Source: Clarkia xantiana subsp. parviflora
Taxonomy: Eukaryota > Streptophyta > Magnoliopsida > Myrtales > Onagraceae
Direction: 5' to 3'
Length of the DNA stretch: 64,000 nt
Assembly: GCA_036873135.1 (NCBI GenBank)
Contig: JAPTYO010000010.1
Location: 9,338,634 to 9,402,633, forward strand
The notes beneath the pieces were generated by a model. It did no database searches. It saw only the letters and a program-made list of their open reading frames with translations, and was not told where the DNA came from. Positions 50,311-61,653 of this stretch are shown here, piece by piece. The position numbers were made by a program, and so were the translations under genes. Position 1 is the stretch's first letter; each line of letters opens with the position of its first letter.

Positions 50311-50705
50311 ATTTTTTTTTTTTCAAAAATGGTACTTCCTCGAAATGCATCTTACGAGAACAGATTGTGACGGTCCTGCTTGCCGACCTTGCATAGCTTT
50401 GGCTAGATGGACATGAGAATGCCTCATTCTTTGATGAATGAACTACCTTCAGCGTCGTGCTGCATATTATTTTTCGCTTCATTGCTGAGATATCCAGTTG
50501 ATGCTGCTTTTGTCGAGCCTTTTATGCTTGTATTCCTCGCGGGGTTGACTGAAAATCATCTCTTGAATGAGTTAATTTTAGAGCATTTAGTTGTCCGCCC
50601 GCCTAGGTGCATCTCTGTGAGCTGGTAGGGGCAGCTCAGACAATGTTGATCATTGTGATTCTTCATCGCTACCTGGTGACAATTACAGCTGTCCACAAAA
50701 ATTTC

Positions 50706-50739
<34 letters not shown>

Positions 50740-50742
50740 ATT

Positions 50743-50972
50743 TTCTCTCGGATTTCTCTCCTTTTGCTACGATCATTTTTTGATCGCACCTCTCGGTTCC
50801 CCTAATTTTTTCCTAGGCTGCCCTTTCGGGTTTTCAACCTAGCGGGGATTTTATTTCCTCTCCTTTTGCCATGATCGCCCTTTTGATGGATTTTCGATCA
50901 CACCCCTCTTCCCTAAATTTTGCCTAAACCGCCCTTTCGGGTTTTCAGTTTAGCGGGAATTTTCTCTCAAAA
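50743..50972. repeat. Direct repeat, copy 2
   Basis: Second copy of 50078-50310, about 663 bp away. T-rich runs precede both copies. Both carry CCGCCCTTTCGGG, a small palindromic motif. Confidence 0.85.
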
Positions 50973-51379
50973 TTCGAAAACTCGCATTCTGGTTGCAAGC
51001 TCTTTCAAGGATAATACTTCTTGACATTGTCCATGTTGACTGGACTAGGGAGTCTTTGTGCGTCCATGTCAGTGATGATCGTGGCTCCTCCACTAAGCTT
51101 TTTAATATCGACTCATAGTCCTTCATAGTTGCGGATGAACTTGCCCCGAGAATCTGGATTGGCTCGGGGGAATTTCTGAAGGACTAGGTCGCTTGGTGTG
51201 ATTCTCTGGAGCGTGCTTCCTTTGTTGAGCGCTCGAACCATGCGCTTCTGGGACAGGTGCCCGTGGTATAGTGCAGGGAGCCGCTTTCGTCAATGAGGCT
51301 TGATTGCTCATGTAAGTGCGCTTCACCCACTCATATTCGTCCATTTATGACTAGGTGAGGAACCAAGTGGACGAATTTT

Positions 51380-51822
51380 CAGCTTTAATCGGTGACATGC
51401 TTCTGTTTTGTAGACAGGTAAACTGGAGTTGCCCCAGGTTATGTTCGGATCGAGGTCCCATATGCCGTGAATGACTGAGGCAGCTTGTCGTGCCCATCCT
51501 TGTATGACAATCATTTCCTCAATGATCTTCCTTTATTTTCTGCATCTACCACACCATTCATCAATGTGCGATATGGGGACGTGTACGTGTTCTTGATCTT
51601 GAATTGGTCGCACAACTCGTCGATTAACTTGATGTTCAGATCTCGCTGTTGTCAATTTCAATTGACATTGGACACCGTATGCACGATGATGCCTCGCTTG
51701 ATGAGACGTTCGACCACCTTTGCCGTAACAGATGCCAATGTAATGGCTTTGGCGCACTTGGTGAAGTATTCGATGGCCACCGGTATGAATCCGTGACCAA
51801 TGGATGCCTTTGGAGAGACATG
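51380..51822 (-). pseudogene. Ty3/gypsy integrase remnant
   Basis: On the minus strand, GHGFIPVAIEYFTKCAKAI and SVTAKVVERLIKRGII (51658-51800) match the integrase core (family GH.FI.VAIDYFTKW.EA). After frame changes come DQFKIKNTYTSPYRTLMNG and DGHDKLPQSFTAYGTSIRT followed by PGATPVYL, in the right order for the end of the catalytic core and the TGATP motif. The usual W of FTKW is C. At least two frame shifts and stops break it. Upstream RT and RNase H sequences are missing, so a deletion joined leader-like DNA to the integrase. Confidence 0.8.
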
Positions 51823-51959
51823 TCGATCACGGCGATGCTCATTTTTGTTCCGGATAGCAGTTTTTCCGAGAAGTGATGCATTGCAGATTTGAAGCTTGAC
51901 TGGGAGACACATCAGTAATGTGTGAAGCTTGATCTGGGTCAGTTTGTTCCCTGCTTTTA

Positions 51960-54565
51960 GGGACTGCAAGTTGAGGCACGACTTGGGATTTTGAATTCCG
52001 AGAAACCGCGGCAGCCATGACTTCTTGGGTGCCGAAAAGAGTGAGCACTCGACCTGGGAGGCCACTTCAGCGGATTGATTGTTCGGTTCAGGCGATCATA
52101 GCTTGCGAGGTCTCCTCCAGATTGTTGATCCTCTTTTTTAGGTGGCCGAGCCATTGAATATCACATGGGTTAGAAACCCTGACAGGGGAGTTTGGCTTTA
52201 GTTGCCACATTCGTTTTGAAGTCATGGGTACGCAAGGGGCTTGATCACGCCAGACTCATCTGCGAGAAAATGACAATTAGAATTTGAAAGAACACAAAAA
52301 TGATGTATAATTTGAAAATGTAGCAATCAATTCTGTGGATTTCGCATAAGGAGGTGTGTCCCGAGATGTTGAATTTTGGGAGACTGCGGCGGTAATGACT
52401 GCATGTGCGGTGAAAAAGCGATGAGACGCTTGATTTAGTAGGTCATGTCGGCGATGGATTGTTCATTTTGGCTGAACTTTGCTCGCAAGGACTCCTTTAG
52501 CTTGGTAATCCTATATTCATCCTCTCGAGGTGGCGGAGCCGCTGGACATCACATGGGTTTTAGGAACCATACGGAAGAATCTTGTCATCTTGCTTAATTT
52601 GTTCTATTTGAGCGAAATCACGAGTACGTATGGGGCTTGCTTGCGCCAAATGTACCTGTAAAAACGTCAATTAGAACTGAAAATACAGATCATGATGCAT
52701 GATCATGAGAACATAGTCATCAATTATTTCAAGGTCGCAGGCGGAGGCGCGACTCGAGATATTTGAGCTTTGGAAGGCTGCGGCGCCATGAATGCTTGGG
52801 CGTTGAAAAAGCGATGATACGCTTGACTTATGAGGCCACGTCGGCGAGGTGACTGTTCTGTTTTGGGTGATCCCATCTCCCAAATCCCCTCTAGCTGGAT
52901 GATCCCCTCTTCATTTTCTTGAGGTGGCGGAGGCCCTAGATATCACATGGGTTCAGAATAATGGCGGAAGACTCTGGTTTGATTGCCCATTTTGTTCCAT
53001 TCGAACAAAGTCACGAGTATGTTTGGGGATTGTTCGAGCCAAGTGTACCTGTGAGAAAACGACAATTAGAATTTGAAAGAACACAAAATGATGTATAATT
53101 TGAAAATATAGCAATCAATTATGTCGATTTCGCAGACGAAGGTGTGTCTCGAGATGTTGAATTTTGGGAGACTGCGGCAGTCATGACTGCATGTGCGATG
53201 AAAAAGCGATGAGACGCTTGATTTAGGAGGTCACGTCGTTGATCTTTACTCGCAAGGTATTTTTTAGCTCGATGATCCTCTCTTCACCTTCTCGAGGTGG
53301 CGAAGCCGCTGGACATCACATGGGTTTTAGGAACCCAGACAGATGAATCTTGTCATCTTTCTTCATTTGTTCTATTTGAACAAAATCGCGAGTACGTATG
53401 GGGCTTGCTTGCGCCAGATGTACCTGTAAAAATGTCAATTAGAACTGAAAACACAGATCATGATGCATGATTATGAAAACACCGTCATTAATTATTTCAA
53501 GGTCGCAGGCGGAGGCGCGACTCGAGATATTTGAACTTTGGAAGGCTTCGGCGGCCATGCTTGCGTGGGCGTTGAAAAAGCGATGATACGCTTGACTTAT
53601 GAAGCCATGTCGGCGAGGAACTGTTCTGTTTTGGGTGATCCCATCTCCCTGATCTTTTCTAGCTGGATGATTCCCTCTTCATTTTCTTGAGGTGGCGAAG
53701 ACCCTGGATATCACATGGGTTCAAAACCATGGCGGAGGACTCTGGTTTGTTTGTCCATTTTGTTCCATTCGAACAAAATCTCGAGTATGTTTGGGGCTTG
53801 TTTGCGCCAGATGTACTCGAGATGTTGGAGTATGGAGACTATGACCTCCACGACTGCATGGGCGCTAAAAAGCGATGATACGGTTGACTTATGATGCCAT
53901 GTTGGTGAGAAACTGTTTCGTTTTTGTGATCCAATCTCCCAAGATCTCCTCGAGCTGGATGATCCCCTCTTCATTTTTCGAGGTGGCGGAGGCGCTGAAT
54001 ATCACATGGGTTCAGAACCATGGCAGAGGACTCTTGTTTGGTTGTCCCGTTTGTTCCACTTGAACGAAGTCACAAGTATGTTTGTGGCTTGTTCGTGCCA
54101 GATGCACATGCGAAAAAAATGGAAACTAAATTGAGAATCCACAATAGTTATGCATGATTTAGAAAATATAGCCATTAATTAAGCTGAGATCGCAAGCCGG
54201 GGCGTGAATCGAGATGTCGAAGTCTAGGAGACTGCGACGGCCATGAATGTTCGGGCACTAGCGACAAGACGCTTGAACTAGGAGGCCACGTCGAAGATGG
54301 ATTGTTCCATTCGGAAGGTTGTGGCTCGCATGGTCCCTTTTAGATGGACAAACCTTTCTTCATTTTCTCGAGGTGGTGGAGCCTTTGGATATCACATTAG
54401 TTAGGAACCCTGACGAATGACTCTTTTTAGTTGCCCCATTTGTTCCATTCGAGCGAGATCACACAGTAAGTTTAGGGCTTGTTTTCGCCAGTTGTACCTG
54501 TGAAAAAAACTGACAATTAGAATAGAGAATACGCAATAATGATGCATAATTTGGAAAATACAACC
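51960..54565. repeat. Large tandem array, six to seven units of about 350-400 bp
   Basis: Each unit has GAGGTGGCGGAGCC-like sequence, ATATCACATGGGTT, GTTCCATTCGAAC, GCCAGATGTACCTG, then GACAATTAGAATTTGAAAG and ATGATGCATAATTTG. The AATTAGAA anchor occurs at about 52271, 52667, 53063, 53437 and 54508, with a degenerate one near 54130. One unit near 53800 is shortened. On minus, parts translate to related short peptides (TWPHKSSVSSLF, ISSRASACD), with stops between. This probably represents expansion of leader or former gag-side sequence. Confidence 0.8.
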
Positions 54566-55680
54566 ATCAATTATGCCGATTATGATCCTCAATGTTTTGA
54601 AATTTTTTTGGAGAATTAAGTCGCGGGTTATTCATTTTCCAACCCTTAACCCATTAGGTTTTTTTTTACACCTGATTTGCTTCTCATTCAATTAATGTCA
54701 GTCCCTGAGGTTCTGAATTTTGATGCTTCCCGAGATTTTTTTTTTTAAAACCAGTTGTTTGATTTGTCGGGCCGACGATCGACCGCTTAAATTGGGCACA
54801 AACATGACTTAGCTACCTCTGGCTTGGCAAAATCGAGACCACAACCGTGAATTTCTAGATTTTAAAACTCTTGAAATTAAAACGTTGAGGAGTATTTTAG
54901 GGTCTCATAAAAATGAGTCATTTGAAAATCATCTCCCTCAAGTTTTTTTTTTTTTTTTGCAAATTGAATTCACGGTCCTTATCCTAATTCTCGGGAAAGT
55001 CAACTTTACTTAATGGAGAAGAAATAACCCATGACCTAAAAACCGACCCAATTGATGGCTTTGATAGCTTTGAAATTCGTGATGCAGTACATGAAATAAA
55101 ATACCTTATTCGTGTACACCAGCAAATATACAACAATTTGTTCATTACCTTCTCAAGCCAATGCATCAAGAGAGATATACAGACCTGTGGATGCCCCTTG
55201 ACTATTTTAGAAAAGTGTGCGAGCTTCTGGATGCCCCCCCTATACATCAGACCAGGATAAAGAAAAAAATGCAAAATAGCATATCTGGAATTAATACGAC
55301 TGGTTGATGGCTATGCACCGTGTTGGGCTTTGCTCTATCAAGGTGAGTTTCTAAAGGTTCTCGAATCGAAAGGTACCCTACCCCATTAAGGGGATCGCGG
55401 GCCCTTTTCGATCATCGAGTTGGGCTTTCGGAGACGTGTCGGCGGTTGTGACCGCTACTGGCCGTATTCTCTTACTCAACCCCCTATGTTTCTATATGCC
55501 ATTTTTTTTTTGGCGAGGAATAGTAACTGAATGTGGTGTGTGTGCAAAAGCGATTTAAAACACTCAAAATATGAGATCAGAAGCTGCACACACGAACAAA
55601 CGGTCAAAACGGATATGGTAGAAAATTCAATTAAACAATGTAAGACAAACACAATAAGCCTAAACCCTCTGAATGGAAAT
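54566..55680. other. Leader region of the Ogre/Tat-like element
   Basis: This lies between the primer site and the tandem array in element orientation. No coding region was recognised, and poly(T) tracts occur at about 54734 and 54942. Confidence 0.45.
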
Positions 55681-55697
55681 CCCCAGCAGAGTCGCCA
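55681..55697 (-). promoter_or_regulatory. Primer binding site of the Ogre/Tat-like element
   Basis: The minus-strand TGGCGACTCTGCTGGGG starts three bases after the 5' LTR end (GCGACA, TTT). It is the kind of tRNA primer site associated with Ogre/Tat elements, and it sets the minus orientation. Confidence 0.8.
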
Positions 55698-55700
55698 AAA

Positions 55701-57364
55701 TGTCGCACGTCGGATCCGGCCAACGCTCTCAGAAAAGAGCGGGTTTTAAAAATATGTTATTTGGATCGGCAACGGCGGGTTTGATCGAAAATGGAAATAT
55801 CGACCGAACCGAGGAAAAATGAAAGAGTCGCCACCGATTAATTAAAGGCTAATCGGAATCCTAAAGTTGCCTAGGGTACATGATACTAACATCCTAGGGT
55901 TTGAAATGGTCTGCGTCCAGAGGTTCAGGTTCGGGGATTTGATTACGTATTAAAAGCTCGCAAGCTAGAAATCCGCCCTTTCGGTACTTTGGCTTGTCTT
56001 GTCTTGTTTAATTTTTCACTAAAATATCCATTTTGAGAGTTGAACTGCAAGTATCAAAAGTTCATGGCCGAGTTGTAATTATCAAGAAATGAAGGGCCAA
56101 TTTGCAATTATCAAAATGTTCAGGGGCCAAATTGCAATTATAAAAAGTTTATGGATGAACCGAAGATGACTTTTAAAATGTGTTCAGATGGCCATTAAAC
56201 TTCCATGGAATGATTTGTAACAATTAACAAAGATTTGGGGACACTAGGAAAGATCCTGGGTTAAAATGTAACAATCGACAAAGTTCGGGGATGAACTGCA
56301 AACAACTTTTAAAAACATGTTAAAATGACATTGAAATTCACTGGACTGATTTTCAACGCTTAGTAAGGTTCTGAGACAAACAAGTAATACAAACACATAT
56401 AAAACTTATAGATAAAATATGAAAAATATGCAATATGTATATATATAAAACTTAAAGGTAATATAAATGACAAAGAAGTGAAATAAACAGATATATGACT
56501 TAATAATGTATAAATATATAAGTAAATGACAATAAGTAATATATATATATATATATATATATATAAGACTTATAGATAAAATGACAAGATAAGTAAAACA
56601 GTTATATAAAACTTGAAGATAATAGAAATATATATACATATGTATAGTGCGAAATAAAAGAACGGAAAATAAATAAAACGCTACATTGAAAGCGATGGAT
56701 CTTTAACCAACTTGCACTTTATTTATGCTTGGAATGTAAATACAACTTTTGATTAAGCAATACTCACATTGGGTTGTTTCCGAGTAAAATGTCGTGACAC
56801 GTGGAACCGAACCACGAATTATCGAGTATCGGGCTAAACTCACTAATATCACTATGTGTTGCTTAAACACACTAACTTAGACTCAAGTTTGTTTTCACCA
56901 CTCTCTAATTTATTTCTTCACTACTTATCATAAGTAAAACAACACTTTATCACTTACACCTCTCTGAGACCTCACTACTTAATTCTATCGTGTTTGTTGT
57001 ACACTGAGGCCCCCTTTTTTAGCCTTCGACTTGGCTTCCCTTTTATAGGGCAAAAAATCAGATTTTTAACTTAGAAATGATGAAGCATGGCATGATATGG
57101 TGGATGGATATAATTGTATGGGGAGTGGTAATGGGACATGGGCAGCCTAGGTAAGTGTAAGGATAAGGTAGGGTTGGAAGGGAGCTACGTGGCCACCAAT
57201 TGGCCAAGTATTTTTTTTTTCTTTTTTTAATCATATATATATGATACCACAAATAAGAGTTTACTACTTTTTTGGTTTTTTTTTTTATAATTGCTCGATT
57301 ATTCCCGGCTCGGTTCCACGCGTCACGCTATTTTTTGACCCCTGTCCAAAATCGGGTGTTTACA
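55701..57364 (-). repeat. 5' LTR of the Ogre/Tat-like element
   Basis: It spans 1664 bp and is nearly identical to 47114-48784. In element orientation this LTR would drive transcription. Confidence 0.9.
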
Positions 57365-57668
57365 AATATAATTTATGTAAAACCATTTAGATGCTCTAAA
57401 ACCCCCTAATTAATAACTTGCAAAAATTTTACTAAACGGAGTTCAAGTTCTGACGGAGATGCCGGCTAGGGGATCGAAAGCTAATCGCATGTTTGGATTC
57501 GCAGGATTTAGCATTGCTCTAAATTTAGTCCAGGTTTGAATTTTATAGCAATAAAAAATCATACAGATTTGCACACACAGTATTAACAACTTGAGTTTGA
57601 GTCATTGAAGCACACATACAAGAAACTCACGATGAAATACCATAAACTGAATTTGACCTTCTTAACTA

Positions 57669-58070
57669 TTATTCAGTGAATGAGTAATTCTCAAACCTTA
57701 TTCTACAATCCTGAAGTTGAGCTTGTCCGCCGACTTTGTAATCGCATTCGCCTTGTAATCTCCGGGTGGCGGTGTTCAAGCACACCTCACAATCCAAATT
57801 TGAAATAGCTCCATTACAGGCTCCATGACCATATGCAACTACTGCATTTGGCCCCGAAAAGAAGTTGTAATAGTCGTAGCCATTGGCCTGTGTTTGGAGT
57901 TCTGCATCGCTCACAACAATTGCCACACTTTATCCGTAAGGGTCACCGGACTCAAACGAAGTGTCGTTGCAAATTACGTAGATGACGGTTTGGTTCGGAA
58001 ACCCTCTCGCAAGGCTGCAGCAAAGTACAAAAAGGAAAATGAAGACGATGCTTTTGATACATGTAAGTGA
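57669..58070 (-). pseudogene. Gnk2/DUF26 (stress-antifungal) domain gene, broken
   Basis: The minus-strand reading starts with a hydrophobic signal-peptide-like segment (KSIVFIFLFVLCCSLARG), then VICNDTSFESGDPYG, an in-frame TAA (57930-57932), and on through GYDYYNFFSGPNAVVAYGHG, a DUF26 C-X8-C-X2-C motif (CNGAISNLDCEVC), a cysteine in GECDYKVGGQAQLQDCRIR and ENYSF before the final stop. Gnk2-type proteins are secreted carbohydrate-binding antifungal proteins or ectodomains of cysteine-rich receptor kinases. A single domain with no kinase nearby suggests a secreted form. There is no in-frame ATG before the signal peptide, and the stop lies mid-domain. Both point to a pseudogene; an unseen upstream exon could supply a start but would not remove the stop. 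Confidence 0.8.
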
Positions 58071-58496
58071 GAGTGTTAAGTGTACATGTGAGTAAAGTGA
58101 ACCGCATCGGTAGATTGAAGAGTTGGAATACTATATAAACTTGGTGGGCTACTGATACTATTACCAATTAGTTTTTTTTAGTAAGGAATCTCAGTGAGTT
58201 TATATAGTGAGTCTAGCTCGCTCCCAGTTTTAATCTCCTAACACATTTGGTTAGAGATGTTATCAACTTGTTTTCTACCAAATTGTATATTATTGTCGTT
58301 TGAAATTAAAGTTTATCGATGTTAATATATTTATATGTTTCTTAATTTCATTTTTATCCATTTTAGTATTGTGTTTATATTTACATTAATTTCAATTTTT
58401 GTGGAAAAATTTTTTTATCGAATTAGTTGTATTATCAAATCTATATATATATATACTACAAATATTTACATAATAAAAAATCAAGACGCCTCTATT

Positions 58497-58643
58497 AGCT
58501 GAATTTCGTCCTCGCTTTCTCTCCATTACTGCCACGGATATTATCCCTAAGCAAATAGAGCCCGTCTTTCAGTGTTACAATTTTACTGAAGATTGTGGCC
58601 TGTGGGAGCTTAATCCATCTGCGCAGCCCAGCTTCCTTGGCCA
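58497..58643 (-). other. Unrecognised short open frame
   Basis: A 48-codon minus frame starts MAKEAGLRRWIKLPQATIF and ends TKFS. The plus strand is also open here (FTEDCGLWELNPSAQPSFLG). I recognise no family and cannot tell which strand, if either, was coding. Confidence 0.2.
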
Positions 58644-58881
58644 TGATTGTGTAATCAATGAAATCCTATCCTGTCTGCTCAATCAATAAAAAGTTCAGAA
58701 GGGAAATATAATACTTTAAATGGTTAGTTAAAAAAAAAATTATACTTTTAGATCTGAAATTACACAACACTAACACTGACAATAGAGGGTTAGCTATGTC
58801 CCTACCTCCAATATTCCGGCCATTCTGAGACAAAATACCAACTCCGATGCCATCTCCACCACGACCACCACCGCCATTAGC

Positions 58882-59160
58882 ACCAACCTCTATCGTTCAT
58901 TACTGGAAAACAAGGTCTACACTTTCAAGGATGTAAAGCTCACGGGAGAAGAAATCGATTGTTTTTAAGATGGTTAGAATATTAAGGATCACGATGGTGA
59001 TTTTATCACTTAATTACGCGATCGCTAGAATCAAGAAAAAACGAGTAAATCACCCCCACCGTTCTAACCATCTTGAAACGATTAATCGACTTCTTCTGCC
59101 CTGAGCTTTGCATCAATGAATTAGTACACCTTGTTATTCCGCAATGAAGGATAGAGGTTG
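58882..59160. repeat. Imperfect inverted repeat with about 100-bp arms
   Basis: The left arm 58882-58980 and right arm 59061-59160 are complementary with scattered mismatches (ACCTCTATCGTTCATT, ACAAGGT.TAC, AAATCGATTG, AAGATGGTTAGAA and their complements). The spacer is about 80 bp. The left arm can be read as peptide (NKVYTFKDVKLTGEEIDC), so a gene fragment duplicated head-to-head is one possible origin. Confidence 0.65.
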
Positions 59161-59722
59161 TTGATAAAACCGTATCGAGAGTCTATCTCTCTAAAACTGT
59201 GTATAAAAAATCATCGATTTACATCTTTATTTATAAGTTATTATATAAGAACAATCAGATTCATAGGATTTGTGTTTTGATGACCTGGACGTTGACTCAA
59301 CTGTGGGAGTCGGTGATCCGCAGATTCAGGATCAAACAATGGCAGGTGCATGCATGTTACCACATGATCAATATGAATTAATTAATTAATTAAGACTAGA
59401 TTAAATAGCAGAACATAGACGGTGAAATCATTAGGTGGTACCTAACGTTTTTAGATTGGTACCGGTTAGGTATGATTAGTAAGAATGCTATTGTACGTGT
59501 TTGTGTCACCTACAAATCCTGTAGTGTTATTATCTTTTTTTAACTTGTGTAGTATTTTCGAGTTCGCGCTTGTGATCAGGTATTTATAACGGTGACAAAG
59601 TGACGGATATTTTTTATTATTTGAAAAATCAAAATTTGAGTTGGTGTAATTTAAAAAATAATAATAGTAATAAAAAAAAAATCCAAAATCTCGGATAGAA
59701 CAATGAAAGTTTAGGTAGTAAT

Positions 59723-60368
59723 ATGGTCATTTTTAGAGGGATCTCTATCGTGTCAAACATGTCTGTTGTCATCATTAACCAAGCTCGTCACAAGGACGTG
59801 AATTTATCCATGTCCGCTATGCAAAAATCTCATTCCCACTCCATAGTCCAGGTCCGGTGGACTCCACCTCCCTCTGGTTGGGTTAAACTGAATACAAATG
59901 GTTCTGCATTTGGTAATCCCCAGGTACTGCCGGAGGTGGAGGTGTTCTAAGAAACGAATTTGGGGCTGGATCCATGGCTTTTAAAGGCATATTGGCTATA
60001 CGAATAGTCTTGTTGCTGAACTTTGGGCTCTCCGGGATTGGTTAAAAATGGCTAAATATCTCAACATAGACTCGTTTTATGTGGAAATGGATGCAAAAGA
60101 AGCCATTAACCTTATTGCGGAGGAGTCTAGTGATAACATAACTCTAATGCCTTTATTTTTGGATTGCAGGATGCTTCTTCAATCATTGGCAAGATTCAAG
60201 CTTAGACATATGTTCCGGGAAGGAAATAAGGTTGCGGATCAACTTGCTAAATCTGCAGTGAAGGCGGACTGTTCTTTTGTTGTCCACACTAGTCTTCCTA
60301 GAGATTTAAAACACCTAATGGTGAATGATATTTTAAACATGTCACAAGATAGGACAGTTATAACCTAA
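59723..60368 (+). pseudogene. RNase H-like domain of non-LTR retrotransposon type
   Basis: WTPPPSGWVKLNTNGSAFGN opens the domain (family W.PP..G..KLN.DGS). After a frame change comes GGGGVLRNEFGAG, after another SLVAELWALRDWLKMAK and FYVEMDAKEAINLI, then MFREGNKVADQLAKSA (family REGN.VAD.LA). These are the ordered marks of the RVT_3/RNase H domain found at the C terminus of plant LINEs and in stand-alone domesticated copies. The first catalytic Asp is Asn here (NTNGS). Two frame changes near 59930 and 60008 and no upstream RT show it is a relic. The first change begins at CAG/GTACTG and might partly be an intron border, but the second is not explained that way. Confidence 0.8.
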
Positions 60369-60850
60369 CTTGTTTTCTTTGTTGTTGCTGTTTTTTTCTC
60401 ATTTGTTTACAAAATAAAAAATAAACTTGTTTGTTTAGCCATGGGTCCATAACAAAAAAATAAAGAATACATAAATATGTCTTAACAAGCCTCAAACAAA
60501 CACGGGCGAAATGGCCCAAGAGACAAAAAGATAACAAGGCCCAAACAAATGAAGAGCCTAACTTGCATACTCAATCCGGTTCTAACAAGTCCCTTGGTTT
60601 TGGTTGGTAAGGAGTTTATGAATGCAAAGGAGAAACTTCACTTGTGTGTTTCACCGTTGCCTAAGTTTTCCTTAGACATCAAAACTTGGAAGTGAATTAG
60701 CCGTCATTCGTTAATCACACTGTTGCAGTGGTGTCTATATTCAATCTTCAACATTACAACTGTTGAACTTAAGTTTAAAAAAAAAAAAAAAAAAAAAACC
60801 TAACCTGAGTTTGGAATATATAACACCGGTTGGTTGTTTGGTTGGCTACT
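60369..60850. other. Intergenic DNA
   Basis: No gene was recognised. A poly(A) run of about 20 bp occurs near 60777-60798. Confidence 0.5.
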
Positions 60851-60855
60851 TCTTC

Positions 60856-61653
60856 TTTTCAGCTAAAAGGTTTTTGGGTACAACACGTTTGACGATTTTT
60901 TTTTTCTTTTTGGTGCAATACGTTTGCAATTTGTACCACTTTTGGTGCATCCGTTAGTTTTCCGTTAGTTTGACCGTTAAATAGCCACGTGACTTGCACA
61001 TGCCTAGCCTCAAATTTCTATTTTGTTCAGTTTAGTCATCACATTTATTGTCCTAATTTTTTATTTTTGTAATTTAGCTCCTAAACATTTTCAACCACAC
61101 TCTAGTGCTAAATTGGCCAAGCCATGGTCCGACCCATGGCTAGGTCGAACCATGGCTAGGGTCACCAAGGCCCGGTGACCCTAGCTATGGTCTGACCTAG
61201 CAATGGGTCATTACATGGCTAGGTCAATTTAGCCTTATGGACCCAATTGGACCCTAAGGCTAAATTGACCTAACCATGGTCCGATCCATGGCTAGGTCGG
61301 ACCATGGTTAAGGTCGCCCAGGTCCGGCGACCCTAGCCATGGTTCGACTTAGCAATGGGTCGGACCATGGCTAGGTCAATTTAGTCTAGGGTGCGGTTGA
61401 TAATGTTTAGGGGCAAAATTGCAAAAATAAAAAGTTAGGACAATAATTTGAGGACTAAACTAAATAAAATAAAATTTTGGGACTAGACATGTGCAAGTCA
61501 CATGACTATTTAACGGTCAAACTGACGGTCAACTAACGGATTGACCAAAAACCAAAAGTTTTCGAACATATGGTACCAAAACTAGGAAAAAAAAGATATA
61601 TGACCAAAACCCAAAAGTTGTCAAACATGTTGGACCAAAAGACCTATTAACCC
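60856..61653. mobile_element. Foldback element with CCATGG-rich core
   Basis: Diverged inverted arms of about 230 bp contain CCGTTAGTTTTCCGTTAGTT, GACCGTTAAATAGCCACGTG and GACTTGCACATG on the left, mirrored on the right. The right end is TATTAACCC. The core (61100-61380) repeats CCATGGCTAGGTCG and GGTCACC/GGTGACC motifs in both orientations. The left border is approximate and I found no target duplication. It matches the foldback at 37984-38506 in arm organisation. Confidence 0.7.

Larger units (their letters stand above)
47114..57364 (-). mobile_element. Ogre/Tat-like LTR retrotransposon, defective, minus-oriented
   Basis: The LTRs at 55701-57364 (5' in element orientation, 1664 bp) and 47114-48784 (3', 1671 bp) are almost identical; the differences I see are small length changes in the TA run, a T run and one 2-bp indel. 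The target duplication AATAT is perfect (47109-47113 and 57365-57369). On minus, the LTR runs from TGTAAACACCCG to GTGCGACA, a primer site TGGCGACTCTGCTGGGG follows, and a polypurine tract AAAGAGGGGCAAC precedes the 3' LTR. That primer site is typical of Ogre/Tat Ty3-gypsy elements. The 6.9-kb interior has only a broken integrase, several repeat arrays and no visible gag, protease or RT, so mobility would need proteins from a relative. Confidence 0.9.
46745..57398. mobile_element. MITE split by an LTR retrotransposon
   Basis: The left end is TAGAGCATCCACAATG (about 46745). The right end, beyond the LTR element, is CATTTAGATGCTCTA (to about 57398), whose complement TAGAGCATCTAAATG matches the left. 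Excluding the 10.3-kb insertion, the MITE is about 400 bp. GAGCATC termini are common in plant MITEs. Its own target duplication is not clear. Confidence 0.6.
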
